Shown here in pieces: positions 49,399 through 58,993 of a stretch of DNA of 63,270 bases; the stretch's first letter is position 1; each line of letters begins with the position of its first letter. The notes beneath the pieces were generated by a model. The model was not told the origin of the DNA. It searched no databases and was given only the letters and a program-made list of their open reading frames with translations. Source of the DNA: Brevundimonas sp. (GTDB taxonomy: Bacteria; Pseudomonadota; Alphaproteobacteria; Caulobacterales; Caulobacteraceae); assembly GCF_027487935.1 (NCBI RefSeq), contig NZ_JAIYCP010000021.1:1-63270 (forward strand), written 5' to 3'. A program made the translations under genes and the position numbers.

Positions 49399-49481
49399 AC
49401 CGAGCCTTGCTTTCCCGCGCCGGCTGGCCTAGAAGCCGCGCCTTCGCGTACCGAACCGCCGGGCTAACAGGCATGCCTGGG

Positions 49482-49539
49482 CGGTTCTCATCAGGGTTTC
49501 CAATCCGACGGCTCCAAGGGCCGAAAGAACCGGTAACCC
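49482..49539 (+). promoter_or_regulatory. pseudoknot-like leader of rpmI-rplT
   Basis: CGGTTCT (49482-49488) pairs with AGAACCG (49526-49532). GGGTT (49494-49498), inside the first loop, pairs with AACCC (49535-49539) beyond it, forming an H-type pseudoknot. A small hairpin CGGCTC-CAA-GGGCCG (49509-49523) lies inside. The structure ends 19 bases before the rpmI start. In E. coli L20 represses rpmI-rplT by binding such a pseudoknot; a similar role is suggested here. Confidence 0.55.
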
Positions 49540-49558
49540 ACTCAAAAAGAGAGTGAAA

Positions 49559-49756
49559 ATGCCCAAACTGAAGACAAAGTCGGGCGCCAAGAAGCGCTTC
49601 AAATTCACGGCGACTGGCAAGGTCAAGGCCGGGGTGGCAGGCAAGCGGCACCGCTTGATCAGCCACAACAGCAAATACATCCGCCAGAACCGCGGCACCT
49701 CGGTCATGGCCGACGCCGACGCCAAGAAGATCAAATCCTACATGCCGTACGCCTGA
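49559..49756 (+). CDS. rpmI: 50S ribosomal protein L35
   Basis: A 65-residue basic protein of the large subunit. [20 protein letters not shown] is the standard N-terminus, with [13 protein letters not shown] and [12 protein letters not shown] at the end. ATG 49559 is preferred over GTG 49553, because the family starts MPK(L/M)KT. AGAGAGTG precedes it. It is followed by rplT after 54 bases. Confidence 0.97.
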   Translation: MPKLKTKSGAKKRFKFTATGKVKAGVAGKRHRLISHNSKYIRQNRGTSVMADADAKKIKSYMPYA

Positions 49757-49810
49757 TCGGCGCGCGCAGTAACGATCTGATTTTCCCTTAGAATTTGAAA
49801 GGATAGCGAC

Positions 49811-50167
49811 ATGGCTCGCGTCAAACGCGGCGTAGTTTCCCACGCCAGACACAAGAAGGTTCTCAAGCAGGCCAAGGGTTTCTACGGCCGCCGCAAGAAC
49901 ACCATCCGTACCGCCAAGGCCGCCGTCGATCGTGCCGGCCAGTACGCCTACCGCGACCGCCGCAACAAGAAGCGCTCGTTCCGCGCCCTGTGGATCCAGC
50001 GCATCAACGCCGCCGCGCGTCTGGAAGGCTTCACCTATTCGCAGTTCATTCACGGCCTCGGCGAGGCCGGCATCGAGCTGGACCGCAAGGTCCTGGCCGC
50101 GATGGCCGCTGACGAAGTCGCCTTCAAGGCCGTGGCCGACAAGGTCCGCGAGGCGCTGAAGGCCTGA
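49811..50167 (+). CDS. rplT: 50S ribosomal protein L20
   Basis: A 118-residue protein needed for early 50S assembly. Typical stretches are [40 protein letters not shown] and [28 protein letters not shown] lies 5 bases before the ATG. It is the expected regulator of its own operon through the leader upstream of rpmI; here that is inference. A terminator follows. Confidence 0.98.
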   Translation: MARVKRGVVSHARHKKVLKQAKGFYGRRKNTIRTAKAAVDRAGQYAYRDRRNKKRSFRALWIQRINAAARLEGFTYSQFIHGLGEAGIELDRKVLAAMAADEVAFKAVADKVREALKA

Positions 50168-50187
50168 TTTTCCGGCAACGGAAGACG

Positions 50188-50222
50188 CAAAAGCCCTCCG
50201 GCCCACGCCGGGGGGCTTTTTG
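50188..50222 (+). terminator. intrinsic terminator after rplT
   Basis: AAAAGCCC-TCCGGC pairs with GCCGG-GGGGCTTTTT around CCAC, with T5 at the end. It separates rplT from pheS, though some readthrough is plausible. Confidence 0.9.
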
Positions 50223-50253
50223 CTTTGCGCCCCAACCGCTAGACGACTGCACA

Positions 50254-51330
50254 ATGACCGATCTCGCCCAACTCGAACTCGACCTGATCAACGCCATCGG
50301 CGACGCCCGGACTGCGGCGGCGGTCGAGGAACTGCGTGTCGCGGCCCTCGGCAAGTCCGGCTCCATCTCCGGCCTGCTCAAGGGAATGGGGGCGCTGAGC
50401 CCGGATGAGCGGCGCGAACAGGGACCGGTGATCAACGGCCTGCGCGACCGGGTTTCGGCAGCCCTGGCCGCCCGCAAGGCCGAGCTGGAAGGCGCCGAAC
50501 TGGACGCCCGGCTGAAGGCCGAGCACATCGACCTGACCCTGCCCTCACGGCCGCGCCGCGCCGGTTCGGTCCATCCGACGATGCAGGTGATGGACGAGAT
50601 GATTGCCGTCTTCGCCGACATGGGCTTCGCCGTCGCCGAAGGCCCGGACATCGAGGACGATTTCCACAATTTCACGGCGCTGAATTTCCCGCCCAAACAC
50701 CCGGCGCGGGAGATGCACGACACCTTCTTCCTGCGCCCCGACCCGGAGACGGGCGAGCGCAAGGTGCTGCGCACCCACACCAGCCCGGTGCAGGTGCGGA
50801 CCATGATGACCCAGACGCCGCCGATCCGGATCATCGCGCCGGGCCGGACCTTCCGGAAGGACTCGGACGCCACCCACACGCCGATGTTCCATCAGGTCGA
50901 GGGGCTGGTCATCGACCGCGACATCCACATGGGACACCTGAAGTGGACGCTGGAGACCTTCGTCGCCCGCTTCTTCGAGGTCGACGGCGTCGACGCCCGT
51001 TTCCGGCCGCACCATTTCCCCTTCACCGAGCCCTCGGCCGAGATGGACATCCGCTGCGACCGGTCGGGCGGCACGCTGAAGCTGAACCAGGGCGACAGCT
51101 GGATGGAAATCCTCGGCTGCGGCATGGTGCATCCGAACGTGCTGCGGAACTGCGGCATCGACCCCGACGAATTCCAGGGCTTTGCCTTCGGCATGGGCGT
51201 GGATCGCCTGGCCATGCTGAAATACGGCATTCCCGACCTGCGCCCCATGTTCGACGCCGACACCCGGTGGCTGGCCCACTATGGCTTCTCCGCCTTCGCC
51301 GCCCCCAATTCCGCCTCTGGCCTGAGCTGA
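50254..51330 (+). CDS. pheS: phenylalanyl-tRNA synthetase alpha subunit
   Basis: A 358-residue class II aminoacyl-tRNA synthetase subunit that carries the catalytic core. The coiled-coil N-terminus (about 1-90) is followed by [18 protein letters not shown] (motif region), [27 protein letters not shown]-type stretch [15 protein letters not shown], and motif 3 [18 protein letters not shown]. The length is normal. It works as an alpha2-beta2 tetramer with PheT, encoded 432 bases downstream after one intervening gene. Confidence 0.97.
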   Translation: MTDLAQLELDLINAIGDARTAAAVEELRVAALGKSGSISGLLKGMGALSPDERREQGPVINGLRDRVSAALAARKAELEGAELDARLKAEHIDLTLPSRPRRAGSVHPTMQVMDEMIAVFADMGFAVAEGPDIEDDFHNFTALNFPPKHPAREMHDTFFLRPDPETGERKVLRTHTSPVQVRTMMTQTPPIRIIAPGRTFRKDSDATHTPMFHQVEGLVIDRDIHMGHLKWTLETFVARFFEVDGVDARFRPHHFPFTEPSAEMDIRCDRSGGTLKLNQGDSWMEILGCGMVHPNVLRNCGIDPDEFQGFAFGMGVDRLAMLKYGIPDLRPMFDADTRWLAHYGFSAFAAPNSASGLS

Positions 51331-51334
51331 TCCG

Positions 51335-51766
51335 ATGACCGACGAAACCGCGAAAATGTCCCCCGCCGAGGCCGCCGGCCGCGCCATGGTCGCGCGCACC
51401 CGCTTCGAGAAGGAGGCCGTCTGGCTTCCTGTGCTGGCGGTGAACCACTGGAACGCCGGCGAGATGGTGATCGCCGGCAAGACCTTCACCGACTGCGTCA
51501 TCGAGGGCCCTGCGGTGATGGCTGTGATGAACGGCACGACCTTCGACGGCTGCAACATGGGCGCGGCCGCCAATCCGCGGAACCTGCTGCTCAAGCCGCT
51601 CGGCGACAGGATCGTCGGCGCGATCGGCATGGCGGACTGCCGCTTCGTGCGCTGCCGGTTCGCCCAGGTGGCCTTCACCGGCGACGACGTCCTGCTGGCC
51701 GAGCTGGAAAAGGGAATCGTCGCCGGCAATGCCGCCATGGAAGTGGCCGGGGGCGACGCGGCGTGA
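51335..51766 (+). CDS. unknown protein between pheS and pheT
   Basis: A 143-residue protein without recognised family. The centre has a repeated polar/Cys pattern, [19 protein letters not shown] then TTFDGCNMG and [18 protein letters not shown], resembling the rungs of a short beta-helix. No signal peptide is seen. It begins 4 bases after pheS and its stop overlaps the pheT start (GTGA), so it is translated as part of the pheS-pheT unit. This placement is unusual; a link to phenylalanyl-tRNA synthetase is possible but not shown. Confidence 0.75.
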   Translation: MTDETAKMSPAEAAGRAMVARTRFEKEAVWLPVLAVNHWNAGEMVIAGKTFTDCVIEGPAVMAVMNGTTFDGCNMGAAANPRNLLLKPLGDRIVGAIGMADCRFVRCRFAQVAFTGDDVLLAELEKGIVAGNAAMEVAGGDAA

Positions 51767-54171
51767 AATTCACCCTCTCCTGGCTGAAGGAGCATCTCGA
51801 CACGGACGCCGACGTCGCGGCCGTGGCCGACGCCATGACCATGGCCGGCCTGGAGGTCGAGGAGGTCCATGATCCGATCGCCGCCCTGGCACCCTTCACC
51901 GTGGCGCGGATCGTCTCGGCCGAGCCGCATCCCAATGCCGACCGTCTGCGTGTCTGCCAGGTGGATACGGTGGACGGGCCCAAGGAGATTGTCTGCGGCG
52001 CGCCCAATGCACGCGCAGGCCTGACCACCATCTATGCGCCGATCGGTGCCTTCGTTCCCGGACTGGGCGTGACCCTGGTCGAGAAGCCGGTGCGGGGCGT
52101 CGTCTCGAACGGCATGCTGTGCTCCGCCTCTGAGCTGGAGCTGGCGGGCGAGAGCGACGGAATCCTCGAACTGGCAGACGACCTGGCCGTGGGAACCCCG
52201 GCCGCCGGCGTCTTCGGTGCCGAACCCGTCATCGATTTCGAAGTCACCCCGAACCGGCCCGACTGGCTGGGCGTGGCGGGCATTGCGCGCGATCTGGCGG
52301 CGGCCAGTCTGGGCCAGTTGAAGACCCCTTCAATCCAGCCGGTTCCCGGAACCTTCCCTTCGCCGATCACCGTGCGGATCGATGCGCCGGAGATGTGTCC
52401 GGTCTTCGCCGGACGGCTGATCCGGGGCGTGAAGAACGGCCCCTCGCCCGAGTGGCTTCAGAGTCGTCTGACGGCCATCGGCCTGCGCTCGATCAACCGG
52501 CTGGTCGATGTGACCAACCTGGTCGCCTATGACCGCTGCCGGCCCCTGCATGTCTATGATGCGGCCAGACTGGTCGGCAGCGAGATTGTCGTGCGCGCCG
52601 GCCAGGTCGCACCGGCGGCGGGCGAACCGGAACAGCTGATCGCGCTCGACGGCAAGACCTACAGTGTCGACCCGGCCATGTGCCTGATCGCCGACGAGGG
52701 TGGCGAGCGGGCGATCGGCCTCGGCGGCGTCATGGGCGGCGTATCGACCGGTTGTTCGGATGAGACCACGGATGTCTTCATCGAATGCGCCTGGTTCGAC
52801 CCGATCCTGACGGCCCAGACCGGCCGGACGCTGTCGCTGCACTCCGATGCCCAGTACCGGTTCGCCCGCGGCGTCGACCCTGCCTCCGTCGCGCCCGGCC
52901 TGGAGCTGGCGACCCGGCTGATCCTCGACCTGTGCGGCGGCGAGCCGTCGGATCTGGTGGTGGCAGGCCAGGCCCCGGCCGATCCTGCGGCCTTCGCCTT
53001 CGACCCGGCCCGGGTGGCATCGCTGACCGGGCTGGCACTGGACGACGACCGGATCGCCGAAATCCTGACCCGGCTCGGGTTCGAAATCGTGCGCGGAACA
53101 TCGTGGACCGTGACGCCGCCGTCCTGGCGCCGCGACGTCGAGGGGCCCGCTGATCTGGTCGAGGAAGTCGCCCGCATCGAGGGCTACGGTGCCCTGCCGT
53201 CCACCCCCCTGCCCGATCTGGGCGCGCCGTCGAAGGGCGTGCTGAGCCCGCGTCAGGCGCGGGTCAGGCTGGCCCGGCGCGCGCTGGCGGCCATGGGCTA
53301 TGCCGAGGCGGTGACCTGGTCCTTCACCAAACAATCGACCGCGGCCCTGTTCGGCGGCGGCGACGACAGCCTTCGGGTCGAAAACCCCATCGCCGCCGAT
53401 CTGGATTGCATGCGGCCGTCGGCCCTGCCCAATCTGATCCAGGCGGCGGCGCGCAACGCTGCGCGCGGCCATGCCGACGCCGCCCTGTTCGAGATCGGCC
53501 CCATCTATCTGAACGACCGGCCGGACGGTCAGCGCACGGTCATCGCCGGTCTGATCGCCCCGCGCGCCGCGCGACACTGGGGCACCGCGCCGGAGGACGC
53601 CCTGTTCGGCCTCAAGGGCGACCTGATGGCCTTGCTGGAGGCGCTGGGTGCGCCTGTGGCCTCGTTGCAGCTGGTCCAGGGGCAGAACCGCGACTGGTGG
53701 CATCCGGGCCGTTCGGCGCGCCTGCAGCTGGGCCCGAAGACCATTATGGTCGAGTTCGGGGCCCTGCATCCCCGGGTGCTGAAGGCGCTGGACGCCGATG
53801 CGCCCATGCTGGCCTTCGAGATCGTGCTGGACGCCGTGCCCGAGCCGCGTGGCGCGAAGTCCAAGGCACGGGGACCGGCAAACCTGGCCAATCTTATGCC
53901 CCTGACCCGCGACTTCGCCTTCCTCGTCGAGGACGACAGGGCCGCAGGCGATCTGGTCCGTGCCGTCGCCGGTGCCGACAAGGCACTGATCGCGGGGGTG
54001 TCGGTGTTCGACGTCTATCGCGGTGCGGGCGTGCCCGAGGGCATGAAGTCGGTGGCGCTGGAGGTTGCGATCCAGCCGGTCGAGGCGACCCTGACCGAGA
54101 CAGAGATCGAGTCGCTCTCGGCCCGTATCGTTGGTGCCGCCGGCAAGCTGGGCGCGACCTTGAGGAGTTGA
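51763..54171 (+). CDS. pheT: phenylalanyl-tRNA synthetase beta subunit
   Basis: An 802-residue subunit with tRNA-binding EMAP/OB domain (about 40-150, [15 protein letters not shown]), B3/B4 editing domain and B5 domain. A catalytic-like core (about 480-680) and a C-terminal anticodon-binding FDX-ACB domain (about 705-800, [20 protein letters not shown]) follow. GTG 51763 overlaps the previous stop by 4 bases. It edits misacylated Tyr-tRNA and binds tRNA-Phe. Length is normal. Confidence 0.97.
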   Translation: MKFTLSWLKEHLDTDADVAAVADAMTMAGLEVEEVHDPIAALAPFTVARIVSAEPHPNADRLRVCQVDTVDGPKEIVCGAPNARAGLTTIYAPIGAFVPGLGVTLVEKPVRGVVSNGMLCSASELELAGESDGILELADDLAVGTPAAGVFGAEPVIDFEVTPNRPDWLGVAGIARDLAAASLGQLKTPSIQPVPGTFPSPITVRIDAPEMCPVFAGRLIRGVKNGPSPEWLQSRLTAIGLRSINRLVDVTNLVAYDRCRPLHVYDAARLVGSEIVVRAGQVAPAAGEPEQLIALDGKTYSVDPAMCLIADEGGERAIGLGGVMGGVSTGCSDETTDVFIECAWFDPILTAQTGRTLSLHSDAQYRFARGVDPASVAPGLELATRLILDLCGGEPSDLVVAGQAPADPAAFAFDPARVASLTGLALDDDRIAEILTRLGFEIVRGTSWTVTPPSWRRDVEGPADLVEEVARIEGYGALPSTPLPDLGAPSKGVLSPRQARVRLARRALAAMGYAEAVTWSFTKQSTAALFGGGDDSLRVENPIAADLDCMRPSALPNLIQAAARNAARGHADAALFEIGPIYLNDRPDGQRTVIAGLIAPRAARHWGTAPEDALFGLKGDLMALLEALGAPVASLQLVQGQNRDWWHPGRSARLQLGPKTIMVEFGALHPRVLKALDADAPMLAFEIVLDAVPEPRGAKSKARGPANLANLMPLTRDFAFLVEDDRAAGDLVRAVAGADKALIAGVSVFDVYRGAGVPEGMKSVALEVAIQPVEATLTETEIESLSARIVGAAGKLGATLRS

Positions 54172-54173
54172 TC

Positions 54174-54704
54174 GTGGGACTCAAGTCGAAGATCGAAACC
54201 CGTTTCGAGCGAGGCCTGTTCGCCTCCCGCTGGCTGATGGCCCCGATGTACCTGGGGCTGATCGTGTCCCTGGCCATGCTGGTCACGGTCTTCTTGCGCG
54301 AGCTGATCCATTACGCGCCCCAGGCCTTCACCATGACGAGCGAACAGGTGATCCTGGTCGTACTGACCCTGATCGACCTGTCCCTCGCCGGAAACCTGCT
54401 GCTGATCGTCCTGTTTTCGGGCTACGAGAATTTCGTCTCCAAACTGGATATCGACGATGCCGTCGACCGGCCGCCATGGATGGGGACCGTGGATTTCTCG
54501 GGCCTCAAGATGAAGCTGATCGCCTCGATCGTGGCGATCTCCGGCATTCATCTGCTGAAACGGTTCATGGAGATCGGCGAGACCAAGGCGCCCCTCGATG
54601 AACCGCAGTTGATGTGGCTGGTGATCATCCACCTGACCTTCGTCGGCTCCGGCGTGCTTCTGGCCCTGATGGACTGGCTGACGGCGCAGACGAGCAAGCA
54701 TTGA
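54174..54704 (+). CDS. UPF0114 (YqhA-like) membrane protein
   Basis: A 176-residue protein with four transmembrane helices, starting GLKSKIETRFERGLFASRWL and containing PMYLGLIVSLAMLVTVF and LTLIDLSLAGNLLLIVLFSG, then ENFVSKLDIDD. This is the TIGR00645/UPF0114 family, similar to E. coli YqhA, of unknown function. GTG 54174 follows GAGGAG at good spacing and starts 2 bases after the pheT stop, so it is probably co-transcribed with pheT. Confidence 0.9.
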   Translation: MGLKSKIETRFERGLFASRWLMAPMYLGLIVSLAMLVTVFLRELIHYAPQAFTMTSEQVILVVLTLIDLSLAGNLLLIVLFSGYENFVSKLDIDDAVDRPPWMGTVDFSGLKMKLIASIVAISGIHLLKRFMEIGETKAPLDEPQLMWLVIIHLTFVGSGVLLALMDWLTAQTSKH

Positions 54705-54834
54705 GCGGGATCCGCTGCGGGATGGCAACGTCCCGTTAACCTTGCCGCCGCAAGGCTGACTCAAAGAACAGTGACGGTATGGACCAGCGCCCGTGTGTCC
54801 CGGGCGAGCCGTCGCCGCATTCGGAGCCAGAACC

Positions 54835-55449
54835 ATGCACCGCCGCCAACTGATCCTGTCGGGCCTCGCCGCCACCGCCGGCGCCTCCGGCCTGTCCGCC
54901 TGCGCGACCGCGGGCGGGTCGTCCAATCCCGGCTATCCGATCGCCTCGGACGGCCAGGCCCCGGTCTATACGGCCGAGGAACTGGTCGCTGCGGGCTCGC
55001 GCGAACTGGGCATCGCCGCCGAGGCCATCGGTGCCGCCATCGAGCGCATCTTTGCCGAACAGGGCGACCGGCCGACGGCCTATATCGCCGGCGAGGAGGC
55101 TTCCGGTGCCGCGGGCTTCGGAGCCCGCTACGGTCGCGGTGCCTTGCACATGAAGGACCTGTCGGCATCGCAGGAGGTCTTCTGGCAGGGAATCTCAATC
55201 GGCTGGGACGTCGGCGGAAATGCCTCGCGGGTCTTCACCCTGGTCTACGGCCTTTACCATCCCGACATGCTCTATCGCCGCTATCCCGGCGTGGAAGGCA
55301 CGGCCTATCTGGTCGGTGGTCTGGGCGTGAACTACCAGCGTGCCGACGGCATCATCCTGGCCCCGATCCGCACCGGCGTCGGCCTGCGGCTGGGTGCCAA
55401 TGTCGGGACCATGGCCTACAGCCGGCAGCGGAACATCCTGCCCTTTTAG
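54835..55449 (+). CDS. eipA: DUF1134 envelope protein (EipA-like)
   Basis: A 204-residue lipoprotein-like protein. The N-terminus RRQLILSGLAATAGASGLSA ends in a lipobox (SAC). The DUF1134 domain follows: YIAGEEASGAAGFGARYGRG, GISIGWDVGGNASRVFTLVY and VEGTAYLVGGLGVNYQRADG. In Brucella the family member EipA supports envelope integrity; the role here is inferred from similarity. ATG 54835 is chosen after CGGAGCC; the frame is open 14 codons upstream. Confidence 0.87.
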   Translation: MHRRQLILSGLAATAGASGLSACATAGGSSNPGYPIASDGQAPVYTAEELVAAGSRELGIAAEAIGAAIERIFAEQGDRPTAYIAGEEASGAAGFGARYGRGALHMKDLSASQEVFWQGISIGWDVGGNASRVFTLVYGLYHPDMLYRRYPGVEGTAYLVGGLGVNYQRADGIILAPIRTGVGLRLGANVGTMAYSRQRNILPF

Positions 55450-55510
55450 CAGGGCGCCAACGCTCGCGACGCGGTCGCTCGCTGCATGAGCACGGGCCGC
55501 GTTGTCGCGG

Positions 55511-55592
55511 ATGTCGTGCCTTTCGAGGATGTCGTCGTCGGAATGTCGACGATATCACTGCCGAATTGTCTTGGGTCGATGTCGACTATGTC
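55511..55592. repeat. scattered ATGTCG copies after eipA
   Basis: ATGTCG occurs at about 55511, 55529, 55543, 55579 and 55588, with two GTCGAC palindromes. The spacing is irregular. The tract lies between eipA and the end of the minus-strand reductase gene and overlaps its last codons. It may be low complexity only. Confidence 0.4.
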
Positions 55593-56470
55593 GCGTCATG
55601 GGCGATGAGAGATTCCAGCCCCTCACGCCACGTCGGATACTTCGGCCGCCAGCCCAGTTCCGCCTTGGCCTTCGCGTTCGAGAGGCGTTTGGAGTCGCGG
55701 TAGAAGCGCCGCATGGCGTCGGACACCGACGGATCGTCGAGGTCGACCTCCGGCGGCAGGGGCAGGCCGAGACGCCGGGCAGCCCCTTCCATGACGACAT
55801 CCGCCGGTGCCGGCTCATCATCACACAGGATGTAGGCTGCGCCGCCCCTGGGCCGTGCCATGGAGGCAAACAGGCCCGAGACAACGTCATCGACATGGAC
55901 CCGGTTGAACAGCTGACCGGGCTTGCGCACGATCCGCGCCGTACCGTCGCGCAACCGGTCCAGCGGCGAACGACCGGGACCATAGAGGCCCGGCAGACGG
56001 AACAGCTGGACGGTCAGCCCCATGCCCTGACCGGCGGCAAGCCAGTCGCGCTCGGCACGGACCCGGCGGGCCCCCTCGAGGGAGGCGGCGTTCAGTTCGC
56101 TGTCCTCCAGCGCCCAGCCGCCCGCGCGGTCGCCATAGACCGCCGTCGAGGAGACATAGCCGATCCAGTCGGGCCGCGCGTCCGCGGCCGCGAGGGCCGG
56201 TGCCATGGCCTTGAGCCCGGGACAGCCCTCCGCCACTGGCGGGGCGCAGATCAGGATGGCGGAGGCCCCGGCCACGGCATCGGCGAGGGCCGGGGCGTCA
56301 TCGGGGTCAATCACGCCCAGGCCTTCAGCGGACAGGGCTGCCCTTCGGTCCGCATCGCGACTGGTCAGGACGGCGCGGCCGCCGCGGCCCAAGGCCTCGA
56401 GTCCTGCCGCCCGACCCAGCCAGCCGCCGCCGAAGACCAACAGGGCGGAATTGGCGGCGGGTTCAGGCAT
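55586..56470 (-). CDS. NAD(P)-binding reductase/epimerase (YeeZ-like)
   Basis: A 294-residue extended SDR-type protein with a Rossmann motif, LLVFGGGWLGRAAGLEAL, a strand GYVSSTAVYGDRAGGWALE and a C-terminal cap with SDAMRRFYRDSKRLSNAKAK. The substrate is unknown. It begins 3 bases after the sqdB stop, so it is coupled to sqdB and may act in the same pathway. No second sulfolipid gene (SqdD or SqdX glycosyltransferase) is in the window. Confidence 0.83.
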   Translation of the reverse strand: MPEPAANSALLVFGGGWLGRAAGLEALGRGGRAVLTSRDADRRAALSAEGLGVIDPDDAPALADAVAGASAILICAPPVAEGCPGLKAMAPALAAADARPDWIGYVSSTAVYGDRAGGWALEDSELNAASLEGARRVRAERDWLAAGQGMGLTVQLFRLPGLYGPGRSPLDRLRDGTARIVRKPGQLFNRVHVDDVVSGLFASMARPRGGAAYILCDDEPAPADVVMEGAARRLGLPLPPEVDLDDPSVSDAMRRFYRDSKRLSNAKAKAELGWRPKYPTWREGLESLIAHDAT

Positions 56471-56473
56471 GGA

Positions 56474-57709
56474 TCAGGCCGAACGCGCCTGTACCGGCTT
56501 GGTGGGCGGCGCGGCGACGGTGGCCGGAGCCTTGATCGCCTCGGCCCGCTTGCCGTTCCAGGTCGACACACAGGGCACTTTCGACAGGTCGGCGCGATCC
56601 GCATAGCGGCGGGCGATCCCGGTCACATCCTGCATCAGCCCCTCGGCCAGGGTAATCGGCTTCAGACCCAGTTCGCGGAACTGGTCATTGGCGACCACCA
56701 GCTCGTTCTCGTCGGCCTCCTGGCGCGGGTTGGGCACATTGTGCACCTCGGCCCCGGTCATGTCGGCGATCATGGCGGCCAGATCACGCACGCGGCGGCT
56801 CTCGGTCATCTGGTTGAGGATCTTGACCCGGTCGCCGACCTTGGGCGGATTGTTCAGCGCCAGCTCGACGCAGCGAACCGTGTCCTGGATGTGGATGAAG
56901 GCCCGGGTCTGGCCGCCGGTGCCGTGCACGGTCAGCGGATAGCCGACCGCCGCCTGCATCAGGAAGCGGTTCAGCACGGTGCCGTAGTCGCCGTCATAGT
57001 CGAACCGGTTGATCAACCGCTCGTCGCGGCGGGTCTCCTCGGTCTGGGCCCCCCAGACGATACCCTGGTGAAGGTCGGTGATCCGGACCCCGTCGTTCTT
57101 GGCGTAGAACTGGAACAGCAGGGCGTCCTGGGTCTTGGTCATGTGATAGATCGAGCCCGGGTTCGGCGGGAACAGGATCTCCTGCTCGGCGGGGCCGAAG
57201 TCGGTGTCGACGGTGACCTTCAGATAACCTTCGGGGATGCGCAGGCCGGCGGTCGTATAGCCATAGACGCCCATGGTACCGAGGTGGGCCAGGTGGATGT
57301 CCCGGCCGCTCTCCACGATCGCCGCCAGCAGGTGGTTGGTGGCGTTGAGATTGTTATCGACCGTATAGAGCTTGTGCCGCGCCGACTTCATCGAATAGGG
57401 CGCGGCCCTTTGTTCGGCGAAATGGACGACGCTGTCGGGCTTCCAGTCGTTGATCAGGGCGACCAGCCGGTCGAACTCCTTGCCGACGGTCATGTTGACG
57501 AATTCGATGGTCCGGCCGCTGACCTCCTGCCAGGCGTTGATCCGCTCGCCCATGGTCCGGATCGGCGTCAGGGACTGGACCTCGAGCTCGTTGTCGATGT
57601 TGCGGCGGCTGAGGTTGTCGACGATGCAGACGTCCCACCCCCGTGCCGACAGATGCAGCGCCGTCGGCCAGCCGCAGAACCCGTCGCCGCCCAGAACCAG
57701 AACCCGCAT
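56474..57709 (-). CDS. sqdB: UDP-sulfoquinovose synthase
   Basis: A 411-residue SDR enzyme that joins UDP-glucose and sulfite to form UDP-sulfoquinovose for the sulfolipid SQDG. The SQD1/SqdB hallmarks are VLVLGGDGFCGWPTALHLSA, VCIVDNLSRR, VVHFAEQRAAPYSM, HLAHLGTMGVYGYTT, TDLHQGIVWGAQTEET and GTVLNRFLMQAAVGYPLTVH. I recall plant SQD1 having nearly the same segments. The last 35 residues are not conserved. GalU in this window supplies UDP-glucose. The downstream reductase is coupled. Brevundimonas polar lipids are known to include sulfolipid, which fits. Confidence 0.93.
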   Translation of the reverse strand: MRVLVLGGDGFCGWPTALHLSARGWDVCIVDNLSRRNIDNELEVQSLTPIRTMGERINAWQEVSGRTIEFVNMTVGKEFDRLVALINDWKPDSVVHFAEQRAAPYSMKSARHKLYTVDNNLNATNHLLAAIVESGRDIHLAHLGTMGVYGYTTAGLRIPEGYLKVTVDTDFGPAEQEILFPPNPGSIYHMTKTQDALLFQFYAKNDGVRITDLHQGIVWGAQTEETRRDERLINRFDYDGDYGTVLNRFLMQAAVGYPLTVHGTGGQTRAFIHIQDTVRCVELALNNPPKVGDRVKILNQMTESRRVRDLAAMIADMTGAEVHNVPNPRQEADENELVVANDQFRELGLKPITLAEGLMQDVTGIARRYADRADLSKVPCVSTWNGKRAEAIKAPATVAAPPTKPVQARSA

Positions 57710-57795
57710 CGCCTATCCTCGTCGTTTCCTGGCTCCTGACTAGCGGAACGCGTCGGTCGGTCAAAGCGTCAGTGTGTCCTCAGCGCGTCATCGCT

Positions 57796-58332
57796 TCAGC
57801 GCGACCGGGCCCGCCAGTCCTCCCGGCTCTGGCCCCAGCTGTCGACGGGCAGTTCACTGAAGGGGGGAGGCAGGCGGGTGGGGCCGAGATTGCGCGAGCC
57901 GATTCGCCCGGCCAGTCGCTGCGACGGGGTATTGTCCGGAGCGATGGTATGGATGACCTCGGTCCAGCCCAGAACATCGAAGGCATAGTCGATGGTCGCG
58001 GTCGCCGCCTCCACGCCATAGCCCTTGCCCTGGGCGTCCGGATGCAGGGCCCAGCCGACCTCGGTGCCAGGCCATCCGGGCGGGCTCCAGGGCCCGGCCC
58101 GACCCAGCCACAGGCCGGTCTCGCGTCCGATGATCGAGAACATTGACACGCCGGTCAGGCTCCAGGCCCCGGCCATGGTCATGAACCCCCGCCAGGCCAC
58201 GGCCGCCGGCTGAACCCCACCGAGGAATCTCGCGGCTTCGGCGTCACCCATCATCTCTGCCCAGCGCGGGAAGTCCTCCATGGCAATGGGGCGCAGGATC
58301 AGGCGTTCGGTTTCAAGCACGGGTCCGGTCAC
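57796..58332 (-). CDS. GNAT-family N-acetyltransferase
   Basis: A 178-residue acetyltransferase of the RimJ/RimL type. The N-terminus LETERLILRPIAMEDFPRWA and the acetyl-CoA pocket VGWALHPDAQGKGYGVEA are typical, followed by VIHTIAPDNTPSQRLAGRIG. The substrate is unknown. The start is GTG 58332, which overlaps the ThpR stop (GTGA), so the two are translationally coupled. Confidence 0.9.
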   Translation of the reverse strand: MTGPVLETERLILRPIAMEDFPRWAEMMGDAEAARFLGGVQPAAVAWRGFMTMAGAWSLTGVSMFSIIGRETGLWLGRAGPWSPPGWPGTEVGWALHPDAQGKGYGVEAATATIDYAFDVLGWTEVIHTIAPDNTPSQRLAGRIGSRNLGPTRLPPPFSELPVDSWGQSREDWRARSR

Positions 58333-58868
58333 AGGACGTACTCCCTCTCGAGGTCATAACGGCTGCCGCTCCGGCCCAGGACGCTGGAATACAGGCTGAA
58401 CCGGTCCACCCGGATCGGCGGGGACTGCAGCAGATTGTGGTCGGCGATCCAGGCCCCGACCCGGGCAGGGTCCGCCGCGGCGTTGAGATAGGCCAGGGTC
58501 AGATGGGGGCGATAGTCCCGGCGCTCGATCGTGATGGCAGCCCGTTCGGCGGCGCTGCGGCATCGGCCGGCGAGAACCGACAGCCGGTCGTTGGCCTCGA
58601 CCCCGGCCCAGATGGCGTGGGTCCGATGGCCGTCACCGAAGGCGCCGACGCCGGACAGGCGGATCTCGAACGGGCCGCCCGTCGCCGCCCGCTCCAGCTC
58701 GATCGACAGGTCGTCGGCGCGACGCTCGTCGATCTCGCCATAGAAGGCGAGGGTGATGTGGAGCTGGTCGGCGGTCCGCCAGCCGGCTCCGGGCAGGCCG
58801 GTCTGGCGGCATGCGAGCGCCTCGGCGACGTCATCAGGGACAGACAGGGCGGTGAAGAGCCGGATCAT
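58329..58868 (-). CDS. thpR: RNA 2',3'-cyclic phosphodiesterase
   Basis: A 179-residue 2H phosphoesterase of the LigT/ThpR family that opens 2',3'-cyclic phosphates in RNA. The two HXTX motifs are HITL and HLTL, about 85 residues apart. The N-terminus RLFTALSVPDDVAEAL is the usual one. ATG 58868 is chosen because the conserved N-terminus begins there. It is upstream of the GNAT gene and divergent from the BI-1 gene. Confidence 0.92.
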   Translation of the reverse strand: MIRLFTALSVPDDVAEALACRQTGLPGAGWRTADQLHITLAFYGEIDERRADDLSIELERAATGGPFEIRLSGVGAFGDGHRTHAIWAGVEANDRLSVLAGRCRSAAERAAITIERRDYRPHLTLAYLNAAADPARVGAWIADHNLLQSPPIRVDRFSLYSSVLGRSGSRYDLEREYVL

Positions 58869-58993
58869 GCGACCGTTGGTAGCGGCTCGGAACACGGTTC
58901 CCAAGTCCGGTTTTCCTTGCGGAAGGATCGAACGCGCCCGATAATTGACCAAAGGCCGGGGTTCGCCCGGCCCAATGGAGGACCGATCTCGCC

